This document shows, one piece after another, positions 1 to 9,000 of a stretch of DNA of 28,565 nucleotides (positions within the stretch are counted from its first letter, which is position 1; each line of letters opens with the position of its first letter). The stretch spans positions 1 to 28,565 of the IMG/VR virus record IMGVR_UViG_3300044533_001575; one strand, 5' to 3'. A program made the translations under genes and the position numbers. The notes below the pieces were generated by a model, which was not told the origin of the DNA, did not search any database, and was given only the letters and a program-made list of their open reading frames with translations. This DNA is from a virus.

Positions 1-1
1 T

Positions 2-520
2 ACCCACGTCATCCGAGATGGTAAACGTTATAGGGTAGACGATTCTGATAGCTCCCCCAATGATTTAGGTATCATTGAAAAGGCTAAACCAAAAACCGGA
101 TCAGCAAGGGAGATGGCTGGCGGTAAAAAACAAAAATCAAGAGTAGAACAGATGTTAGATGGGTACAAAGAAACATCGGATGAAAACATAAAGAAAACAA
201 TTAGTTATTTAAGAAAAAGTGCAGGGGATTTGGAGTCTGACGGCACAAGGTTAGGGTCTTCTATTAAGCAAAGAAAATCCGAGGAGTTTCTTTCTGACGC
301 TGAGCAATTAGAAAACTATTTAAAGAAACGCGCCAAGAAAAACAACTTTAACTCCAACCTTAAACTCGCTCAATTTGGAGGCAATAACTTGAGGATACTG
401 AAATCTAAACTCGCTGACTTCTCAAAACCCGGATGCTGTTGTGAAGCATCCAAACCATTAAAACGCAGGAAAACAAAACAAACCCCTAGACTGAAAAGAA
501 GGGGGAATAAATATGCTTGA
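2..520 (+). CDS. Unknown protein, 5' end outside the window
   Basis: The reading frame is open from base 2, so the gene begins upstream of the window. An internal ATG at 113 would give 135 residues but it has no clear advantage as a start. The product is hydrophilic and lysine-rich, with a central part likely to be helical, a CCC cluster (GCCCE) about 30 residues from the end, and a very basic tail (KRRKTKQTPRLKRR). Its stop overlaps the next start by 8 bases, so it belongs to the tail operon. A basic tail just ahead of tail-completion genes would fit a small virion or DNA-contacting protein, but I do not recognise the family and assign no function. Existence is well supported; the role is unknown. 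Confidence 0.75.
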   Translation, partial: THVIRDGKRYRVDDSDSSPNDLGIIEKAKPKTGSAREMAGGKKQKSRVEQMLDGYKETSDENIKKTISYLRKSAGDLESDGTRLGSSIKQRKSEEFLSDAEQLENYLKKRAKKNNFNSNLKLAQFGGNNLRILKSKLADFSKPGCCCEASKPLKRRKTKQTPRLKRRGNKYA

Positions 521-959
521 TCCTGTATGTAATGGATTAGCTAAATATTTGCAGGAGTGGTTAAATTCTGAACTTAAAAAGATTGACCCCAATCTGATCG
601 CGTGTCGGGATACAGTTTGTTATGATGCCGTCAACCCTGACCTATCAAGATTTCCGCTACTCAAAGTTTATCGGTTGTCAGATAACTTTGAGTATGGTCA
701 TCCCAAATCACAAACCAGCTTTGTAATTTCCTATTGCCTATCCTTCCCAGATCAAGAGGTTCTGCCAGGAATCTTGAGGTGGGTTAGTTGGCAACTTAAT
801 GAGGCTTTGACTCAGTGGAAAGAGTCTAAGAACTGTTCCCCAATTATAACACAAGGAAGTTTTAGATCCGAGTACAGGATCATGGTTAATGAACTGTCTC
901 AACCCGTCTATGCTTTCTTGCGTTTTAGTTTTACTGGAATTGATTATTTAGAGGCTTAA
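513..959 (+). CDS. Putative tail completion/terminator protein
   Basis: This is a 148-residue protein. The ATG at 513 overlaps the previous stop by 8 bases and has a purine-rich site (GGGGGAA) a few bases upstream, which supports this start. There is no signal peptide or membrane segment. The sequence alternates predicted beta strands and helices (LLKVYRL, FVISYCLSF, YAFLRFSFTGI), compatible with the small alpha/beta tail-terminator or head-tail connector fold. No diagnostic motif is visible. The assignment rests on position: immediately upstream of the putative major tail protein, where many long-tailed phages carry the tail terminator. Other head-tail joining proteins remain possible. Confidence 0.45.
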   Translation: MLDPVCNGLAKYLQEWLNSELKKIDPNLIACRDTVCYDAVNPDLSRFPLLKVYRLSDNFEYGHPKSQTSFVISYCLSFPDQEVLPGILRWVSWQLNEALTQWKESKNCSPIITQGSFRSEYRIMVNELSQPVYAFLRFSFTGIDYLEA

Positions 960-963
960 AACA

Positions 964-1773
964 ATGGCTCAATCACAACGTGACGCGGTAACGTTTCAGT
1001 TTATTGCCAATACCAACGCAACGCTAAGGGATTTAAAAACCGGACTCGTTTACAACTGGAAAACCCCATCCAACATTGCCATTAACCCTAACCGCCAAAC
1101 TCGGAAAACAACCCGACGCAACAACTTAGGGGAAAACATTACCGACGATATTCTAATTCAAAGTTCTGATCCCGTAGCAACTTTGACCTACTCAGGTTTC
1201 AATTTTGAAATGCTTGCCTTTGCTATGGGAAAACAACTTGAATCCGGCACTTACGACGTTACTCAACCCTTCCAAGTTCAGGCTAAGACAGCCACTTATG
1301 CGGCTGCAACAACTGGACAGGTGGGATTTGGTATCGTTGCCGATGCCGAGACCTACGGCTCGAAAACCGACATTGCCGGAGCTAAAAAATCGGTTCCTTT
1401 AACCCAGCAGCCCTTCGCTAGTTTTTCGGGAACAACTGCTAATACTTTTGCTGTTGGTGCTAATCGGGCTTTGAAATTTTCCGATAACTTGGTTGAGGAC
1501 GGAGCATTTGTTACCCTTTCAATTAGTCGGTCAATCGCTGGCAATTCTATGGGTGATCCTTTGAATGCCCATGAGTTTTCTGGGTTAGTCGTAGGGACTG
1601 ATAAACGGGTAATGATTATCTATATTCCAGAGGTAATTATCGATCCGTCTCAAGGTCAATTTGATCCTAGTTCTGAACAGCTACAAATCCCTATGCAAAT
1701 CATCCAACCCCTTGATTGGTGTGACCCGTTCAAACTAATCGACACCGCAGAAACCGTATATTGTGCAGCTTAA
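964..1773 (+). CDS. Putative major tail (tube) protein
   Basis: This 269-residue protein starts 4 bases after the previous stop, with GAGG about 10 bases upstream. It is rich in Thr, Ala, Ser and Asn and alternates short hydrophobic strands with polar loops (AVTFQFIANTN, VATLTYSGFNFEMLAFAMG, VMIIYIPEVIID), with very few lysines in the core. This is typical of an abundant beta-sandwich virion subunit. A Thr/Ala-rich stretch near residues 105-125 may be an exposed loop. It lies between a small completion-type gene and the chaperone pair ahead of the tape measure, which is the standard place of the tail tube gene. No sheath gene follows, so a siphovirus-like tail is more likely than a contractile one. 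The assignment is from composition and synteny only. Confidence 0.6.
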   Translation: MAQSQRDAVTFQFIANTNATLRDLKTGLVYNWKTPSNIAINPNRQTRKTTRRNNLGENITDDILIQSSDPVATLTYSGFNFEMLAFAMGKQLESGTYDVTQPFQVQAKTATYAAATTGQVGFGIVADAETYGSKTDIAGAKKSVPLTQQPFASFSGTTANTFAVGANRALKFSDNLVEDGAFVTLSISRSIAGNSMGDPLNAHEFSGLVVGTDKRVMIIYIPEVIIDPSQGQFDPSSEQLQIPMQIIQPLDWCDPFKLIDTAETVYCAA

Positions 1774-1777
1774 AAAT

Positions 1778-2293
1778 ATGACTGAAATTAAAAAAAGACA
1801 ACCCAGACGGACGGCAACAGTTAGTTATTATGATCCGATAACAGGGGAATTTATCACCTCTGAATTAATCACGGCTGCACCCTTTGTTAAATGGGGAAAA
1901 ATTGCAGAAATTCAGAAGTTAATCCTTGAATTATATGTTGAGATTGGGGGATCTATTGGTGACTTATTTTGCCATGAAACCTTTATCCCATTGTGTCAAC
2001 AATTATCAACATTAATTCCGGTTGTCGGCCAAACCCGCCCGATTGATTTTCAGGCTTTAGTCGATGCCGATGACTGGCCCCAAATTACCCGACTATTTGT
2101 TACCACGTCCTACGATGACGCTGGTAATCGAGATGTTGACGCTAAAGGCGAAGCCACGCTAATCGAACCCGGAACAATAGCGGATCTGCACAATCTCAAT
2201 TTTTTGCAAATCCTAGTGGACAAAGAGAGGGAACGGCAGAAAATACGGGAGAAGGAACTCGCCGAATTAGAAGCAGTGGAAGTTACGAAATAG
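1778..2293 (+). CDS. Putative tail assembly chaperone, short form (gpG-like)
   Basis: The protein has about 171 residues from the ATG at 1778. A GTG at 1763, overlapping the previous stop, would add five residues; neither start has a clear ribosome binding site. The N terminus is basic (KKRQPRRTATVSYYD), the middle is helical with one hydrophobic stretch (IQKLILELYVEIGGSIGDLF), and the C terminus is a charged helix (KERERQKIREKELAELEAVE). In lambda-like phages the gene between the major tail protein and the tape measure is a chaperone made in two lengths by -1 frameshifting. Here a TTTTTTG heptamer in the correct phase (2200-2206) opens a -1 frame that runs to 2583. Position and frameshift signal together support the call; I do not recognise the sequence itself. 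Confidence 0.65.
   Translation: MTEIKKRQPRRTATVSYYDPITGEFITSELITAAPFVKWGKIAEIQKLILELYVEIGGSIGDLFCHETFIPLCQQLSTLIPVVGQTRPIDFQALVDADDWPQITRLFVTTSYDDAGNRDVDAKGEATLIEPGTIADLHNLNFLQILVDKERERQKIREKELAELEAVEVTK
2200..2206 (+). promoter_or_regulatory. Probable -1 programmed frameshift site TTTTTTG
   Basis: The heptamer reads T TTT TTG in the frame of the chaperone gene (codons AAT at 2198, TTT at 2201, TTG at 2204), which is the canonical X XXY YYZ arrangement for simultaneous -1 slippage. After slipping, translation resumes at GCA (2206) in the -1 frame, which is open from about 2146 to the TAG at 2581-2583. No other heptamer in the overlap fits in phase. I could not identify a convincing downstream stimulatory hairpin. 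Confidence 0.65.
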
Positions 2294-2583
2294 ACCTATT
2301 AGCTCAGTTAGTAGAAGCCTACGAACCTCAAGGAGCGATCGCCCTCTCGAAAGAGTATCCGGCTGAGTTTCTTGAGTGTTTGTTATTCCAAACTGTTGAA
2401 CATCGGATGAGCGACGAGGATCGGGCAAAACGTCAAGCTGAGGAAACTTTGAAAGGTCAAAAAGCCGATCTCCTAAAACGGGAATTGAGGATCTCAATCT
2501 CAGGGGAACGGATGCCACGGATTCTGTCTATGGCTTCATTCTTTCCAGATGCAAACACGGGGGAAAATGGGGATCAAACTTAG
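2206..2583 (+). CDS. Frameshift extension of the tail chaperone (gpT-like)
   Basis: This open frame lies -1 relative to the upstream chaperone gene and overlaps it. It encodes 125 residues after the proposed slippage point and has no ATG until well inside, at HRMSDEDRAK; a TTG at 2380 would give only 67 residues. The translated product looks like real protein, with amphipathic helices (DLLAQLVEAYEPQGAIALS, AEFLECLLFQTVEHRMSDE) and a charged region. Joined to the first 148 residues of the upstream frame it would make a protein of about 268-273 residues, as for the lambda gpGT product, which recruits the tape measure protein and tail tube subunits. Its end overlaps the next gene. The model depends on the frameshift being used. 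Confidence 0.6.
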   Translation, partial: ANPSGQREGTAENTGEGTRRIRSSGSYEIDLLAQLVEAYEPQGAIALSKEYPAEFLECLLFQTVEHRMSDEDRAKRQAEETLKGQKADLLKRELRISISGERMPRILSMASFFPDANTGENGDQT

Positions 2584-3028
2584 CATTGATTCATCAGAAA
2601 TCAACAAAGAAATTAAACGGATTGCAGGGTTTAAACTCAGGGCGGAAGATATCACCGCCGCCGCCCCCGCGATTCGTTTGATGATGCAAGAAGATGTAGA
2701 TACCCGTTTCAATAACGCCCCATTAACAGAAGTTGGAGGGGATGTTTACGGGGGTGTTCAATGGCGATCACTCTCGGAATCTTATCTAGTCCAAAACCCT
2801 AGACGTTATGGGGGTCAAATCCTTAGAGACACGGGAGAACTTCAGCAGTCATTAACAGCCGAGGGGCATCCATACGGTGTTTTTGAAGTCACTGAATCAC
2901 AGATAGTATTTGGGACAGCATTAGCCAAAGCCTCTCGATTACAACGTGATTTTCCGTTTATATTCTGGCATCCAATCTTATTAGAAAAGATTGCCAATTA
3001 TTTAGTTAACTGGGTACAGGGAGGTTAA
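2549..3028 (+). CDS. Phage virion morphogenesis protein (Mu gpG / P2 gpS-like)
   Basis: The protein has 159 residues from ATG 2549, or 153 from ATG 2567, which has a G-rich tract close upstream. The recognisable region is residues 60-120: a WRSLSESYL segment, then RYGGQILRDTGELQQSLT, then a predicted strand ending in VFGTALAKA. The order 'W.pLs..Y', 'ILrdTGeL..Sl', '..v.iGt...' is characteristic of the phage virion morphogenesis / tail completion family that includes Mu gpG and P2 gpS, which act in tail completion and head-tail joining. It overlaps the frameshifted chaperone frame and stops 4 bases before the tape measure gene. Its place between chaperone and tape measure is slightly unusual; it more often sits upstream of the tail tube gene. 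Confidence 0.75.
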   Translation: MQTRGKMGIKLSIDSSEINKEIKRIAGFKLRAEDITAAAPAIRLMMQEDVDTRFNNAPLTEVGGDVYGGVQWRSLSESYLVQNPRRYGGQILRDTGELQQSLTAEGHPYGVFEVTESQIVFGTALAKASRLQRDFPFIFWHPILLEKIANYLVNWVQGG

Positions 3029-3032
3029 AACA

Positions 3033-6000
3033 ATGGCAGACGCAACCGCTAGTTTAAAGTTAGGCTTAATTGATGATGGATTTGTTGCTGGTGTTTCAAG
3101 TGCATCAACTCAATTAACAAATTTACAACTAGCTTCCACTGCGGTTAGTGCTGCCCTTCCCTTGCTTGAGAAAGGGTTAAGAGCTAATGCTACTCAATAT
3201 TTATTGGGATCTAAAAATGCCGAACTCTTAGCAACAAATCTCGGTAAAATTGTTAACTCCAACAAAGAACTAGGAAGTCTATTAGGCAAGGCATCTAACG
3301 TCGCTTTTTATGCTCAACAACTTTCACTTTTAGCTAAAGGTGCGTCCGATGCCTACGCTACCCTAAACAGGATTCCAGAAACCCTAGAACAAATGAATCG
3401 GTCGGGAGTTAGTACCGATTCCATTCAAGGGTTTATGACTCTAAGGGATGCTATTTCTGGGAGTCAAGTTGCGGTTGAAAGTTTTGCTCAGGTAGCTGTT
3501 GCCAAACTCAACGCAGTTGAAAGTGCGTCCGCAAGGGTTGGGACTATCCTTAAATCCTCCACTGAGTTTACAGAATCGGGGACGGCAAGACGGGCAACGG
3601 CTACCGACTTAAATAAAAACAGGAAACAGATCCAAAAGTTACTCAGGGATAAATTAGATAATACTGTCACCACAACCGACGCATTACTCGGACAATATGA
3701 AGTTTTGTCTGGGGGTTTTACTTCTGAAAAAACATCTCAACAGGTATTAGAATCAGGATCTAAATTAATCGGAATTGCAGGGGCTGGCGGTCAAGCCGTT
3801 GACCCGACTGCCACACTTCAGTTATTAACAAAAACCCTCCGGGCTTATGGTTTAGAAGCATCTCAAGCCAACCGGGTTTCAGCTATTTTAAATGGTACGG
3901 TAGAAAATGGGATTACCACGATTCAAGAATTATCCCAAACTTTCGGACAGGCTTCTCAAGTAGCTAAAACCGCAGGGATTAGTATTGAAGATTTAGCCGC
4001 AGCAACGGCAGTCTTAACCGCCCAAGGTACATCAACACCCGTGGCATTAACAGGTATTCAGGCTTTAGCTAGAAGTATTATTGATAAAACACCCGAAGCT
4101 GCAAAAGAGATCGCTAAACTACGAGATAAAGAAGGAAACCGGATTAGATTTGATATTAGAGAAGTTCAGCAAAAAGGGCTGGCAAAATCAGTTCAAGATA
4201 TTTTTGAAGCGACGGGGGGAGATCAAACCAAGTTAGCTCAAATCCTACCAGATACCCTAGCTTATCGGACGGCGTTAGGTTTAAATTCCAACAAAGGACA
4301 GGACTTTACAAATGTCACAGCAAACATCAAAGCTAACGCCAACGTCACCAGTTTAGACGAAGTTTTTAAGGGTGCTACCGATGACAAGATTTCTAGGTTT
4401 CAAAAGATAGCCAACCGCTTTGAAGAAACAATAATCCAGCTAGGAGAATCATTAGCACCTGTATTTGAACCTGGACTTAAATATTTAGAACAGGCAAGTA
4501 AATTAGTTGCCAATATTCCCGACCCGATTAAGAAAGCTATCGGTGCTTATCTATCATTTCAGATTCAAACTAAAACGGTCGGATTAGCATTCAAGCAACT
4601 ATCGGGCGCTGTAATTTCTGTACTCGGTAACTTTGCCTTACTGCGAGTCATTAACTTAGTAATCACAGGTCAACTTGGTAAACAAGCTGCCGTGATTAAA
4701 GATTTAATCTTACAGAAGAAAGGACTCGGTGCAGTTGTTAAGCAATTGTTAGGACTTGATCAATCTCGATTATTAGTAACTAAAGAAGCAACGGACGCTA
4801 TTGTTAAAGAAGGGGTAATTCAAAAAACCGTAAACGCTGCCAGAGAACAAACTAACAATATTATTAAAAAGAATATTAAGGGATTTGTTGACCAAACAGA
4901 AGTAGTTAAAAATAGCGGTGTAGTAATCAATAGCACTAAGGGTAAATTTGCTGAATTTGTTGAGGCAATCAAAGGTACAACGGTTGGCAAAAAGATTGAG
5001 GAAATCACAGGAAAGTTTTCGGGTCAAAAAGCTGCAATTCAAGAATTAACCAAAAAGACGCAGGAATATTTTAATACCCTTAAAAATACAGCAGGTGAAG
5101 GGATTGAAAAAATAAAAAGCCCTCAACCGTCTGAGATGGATCGGCAAGTTGAAGCCTATGCTGCCAAAAGACGCGCTGAAATAGAGAAAAACATCCCAGA
5201 TTCCCCCGATAGTTTTGGGGAAATGTTAGAGGTAGACCCCGAAGCAAAAAGGGAAACCAGACGGCGGGAATTATTGGCAGAACGGGAACGCAGAAATAAG
5301 ATTAGACGGCAACAAAGGTTAGACAGTTTAATCCCAGACACAGAAGGGAAAACCTTTGGCGAAAGTTTTGGTATTGATTTACCCTTTGGAGACTTTGCAG
5401 AAATAGAAAATAGAGAAGCTAAAAACAAGCGTCGGCAGTTATTAGAAGATATCAGAACTAGACGGGCTGCCAGAGATGCGGGGGTTGCGTCTGTTGCCTC
5501 TAATGCCGTCGGTGATGGGTTATCCTTTGGTGATTTTCTGTCGGGTGGCGGTGATGCTCCGAGAGTAGATCGGGATTCATTGAGAGATCGGGCTGCGGGT
5601 CGGGGTTTTGGTAACTTAAACAGAACCAGGGAACGGTCGGCTATAGCTTCGCGTGCCATTGCTTCTCAGGTGTCTTTATTTGAATCCTTAAAATCTGTCT
5701 CAGGTAGTGCGTTCTCAGCTATTGGTAAGGGTGTCAAGTCTAGTTTTGGACTAATTATTGAGTTAGCCGGGGGAGCTATCACGGCACTCGGCCCTATTGT
5801 TCCATTAGGTTTGGCTATTGGTGCGGCGTTTGCACTTGCGGGCAAAGAAATTATTCATATTTTCGGCGGCGGTACTGCCAATAAAATCAGCAAAGGCATT
5901 GACGAGATAACTAAGGCACTCAAGGAATTAGAAAAGGAATCTGGAAAGGATGGGGCTTTATTGGAGTTTAAAGCCAATCTAGTTGCACTCTCGGAATCCA

Positions 6001-9000
6001 ACACCGGAAACGCCGACGCACTCGATCCCCTCAAAAACAAATTAAACGAATTAAAAGAAGCTGGCAATCTTACCTCTGGACAATTCGCAACTATGTCCAA
6101 GGCTATGCAAAAAGCAGGGGAAGACGGAAAAGTCACGGCTCAGGAATTATCTATCTTACAGAATCAAATCGAGGCTTTCAGAGCAGGCGCACCGGGTGAA
6201 ATTGAGAAGGGAATTGGTGATCGGATTGGCGAGGTTTTTTCGCTAGAGGGTTTAGGGAAAGCTACTAATTTTATAGGAAATCTTAACGCTGCGGTTATCA
6301 CTACCCTTTACAACCCGTGGAAAGGTATTACGACTATTGACGAAGCTAACGCTAACCGAGAAGGCGATCGCTTAATCAAGATGCAATCTAAACTCAGAAA
6401 CGAGATTTTAAATGAAGTTGGTGACAATACCACTGACACAATTAAACAAACTAAAGAACTTAACGCTGGTTTATTCCAAACAGAGGAAGCCAGAAAATTA
6501 GCATCAAAAGGATCACAAGTTCAGGGTGTTGTTCTGGAAAAAGAGAATAAGGAAACTAATGATTTAATTAAAGCCAACGAACTCTTAATATCTGGTTATC
6601 AATCCCAACAGAAAGAACGACAAAAACTACTTGATGAGACTACAGACACAGGATTAAAGGAACAAATAAAAGGTCAATTTGATAATGCTCAAAATCAAAT
6701 TGATAACCTTCAAAAACGTACAGAGGCGTTAAAACAAGCTAGGGAACAAATCACCAAATATTATAATGAGACTCTACCAGTATTACAGCAAGCGGTGGTA
6801 GCTTCGTCTGTTAATCCATTAGAGGGAAATAACGCTTTAGATGATGCCTTCTCAGTGTTTAAAGAAAAATATATTGACAAGGGTAAAGTATTTTTAAAAG
6901 ATGTCCAACAGCAAAGAACTGAAGGGCAAGCGGTACTAGATCAAATCCTGCAAAACTATGACCGGAATCTATTAAAAAGTGGTGATGTTGCCAACAAAGT
7001 TAAAGATGTTTTAGATAAGTCATTTATTACCTTAACCAAGGATGGAAAACAGATTAAGGGTTCTATTTTTGATATTGATACCCAGAAAAATTTAATCAGT
7101 CAAATCGCCCAATTTAGCTCTCAAGCGACGGCAGAAAGAATCTCCCAAATTGAGTTAGAATCTTCTACCGCAGTAACAGCCGGACAACTCCGTCAAGCCA
7201 CAGAGGAAGATGTTATTAAGAAAACCTCTGGACTGCAACAGGAAAAACTAGGGTTACAGAAAAAACAACTTGAGTCAGAAATTGAACTCCGTTTACAATA
7301 TGGAATCAAAGTTACCGACCTAGAGAATCAACTTAAACAGACAAACCTTGAGATTGCACAAGCTGAATTTAATGAACGGGAAAAGCTAATTCAGAAGCGA
7401 TTAGAGCGTCAAATTCAGGCTATGGAAACCGAGAAAACCTTGATTTCTGCACAAGTAGCTGAACGGGGTTTGTCTGAAGAAGATGCTCAGACAAAAATGG
7501 CGGGTTTGCAGATTAAAGAATCTAAATTAAGAGCCGATGAATTAAAGCGTCAACTTGACCAATTCAAAGCTAACGGGGTTAAAAATGTAGAACTTGAGAA
7601 TGAATACGCACAAGCTAGAAACCAAATTAGAGGAGCCGAAGCTAAGGAAAAAGAGCGATTAATTCAACAGGAATTGCAGGAGAAAATCAAATCTTTAGAT
7701 ATTGAACAATTGGCGGTTGAAGTCGGACTTTCTGAACGTACAACATCAGAAAAGAGTGCTCAAAATGCAATTAGTAAATATCGAATTGATCAAGAAAAAC
7801 TAAAGTTAGCAGAATTAGATCGGCAATTAGAGGAATTAAAATCTAATGGCAGTAAGTCAGTTTCTTTAGAACAAGAGACTGCGATCGCTCGCTCTCGCGT
7901 TAGAAAAATGGAGGCAGACGAAAAAAACCGAGTAGAAGATTTGGATTTTGAAACCCAGAAAAAACAACTTGAGAATGAGAACCAACGGGCGGGATTAAGA
8001 AGACAGGCTTTAGAATCTGAATATGACTTACTCCAAAAACAAGCGCAACTTGTAGAAGCCATCACCAGCAGTAGGAATCAATTAGCTGACACTGAATCGC
8101 GTTATGTGCAATCACAGCTACAGAACCAAGCTAAGTTAACCCGTGACCCATTAAAACAAGCTGAAATTGAATTAAGAATAATTAAAGAAAGGGAAGTTGA
8201 TTTAGTTCGGACTCAAAAAGCTGAATTAGAAAGTTTGGCTACCCGTCAAAAACTTGCAGATTTGGATTTAAAGCGTCAAGTTTTCCAGATTCAATCACAA
8301 AAACTTGAGGCGGAATCCCAGGCTCAAATCCTAAAATTTGAACTAGAAAGGGCAACCAGGCAAAAGAGATCGCCCGAAGAAATTGAGGCGATTAAACTTC
8401 AAATTCAAGGGAATAAACAACGGACTGAATCACTTACTCAACAACTAAACTTAACGGGTCAACAAATAAACCAACAGGGAGAAATAAACAAGAATGAACA
8501 AAAACGAGTTAGATTAACCCAACAGATTGAATCAGAGAATGCCAAAATTGAAAAGAAATTAGCCAAGCAAAAACTGATACAGGAACAGATTGATAAAGCT
8601 ACCAAGCCGTTTGTTTTAAGTCAGCAACAAATCCAACAGGGATATGATAAACAGACGGCTGCACTGGAAAAACAGAATACAATCTTTAGCTTTCAAAAAC
8701 AATTAATTGAGGCTAAACAACGGGCTATCAGTGACAGGTTGGGTATCGTTACCTCTGAACTGGGTTTAGCTTCCCAATTAATAGTTAACGATAAACAAAG
8801 ACAGGTATTAGCTCAGGCGACGGCTACGATCAAATTAAAGGCGTTAGATCAGCAACAAAAAGCTGAGCGCGAGGTCTTGTTGCTTAATCAACAGCAAGCT
8901 AAAGTTCAGCAACAGATTGATGCTATTAAATTAAAAGGGCAACAGGCTCAAAATAAAGCTGAGGTAGCGCAGGCACAAGCTGATTTGGCTAAACTCGAAG

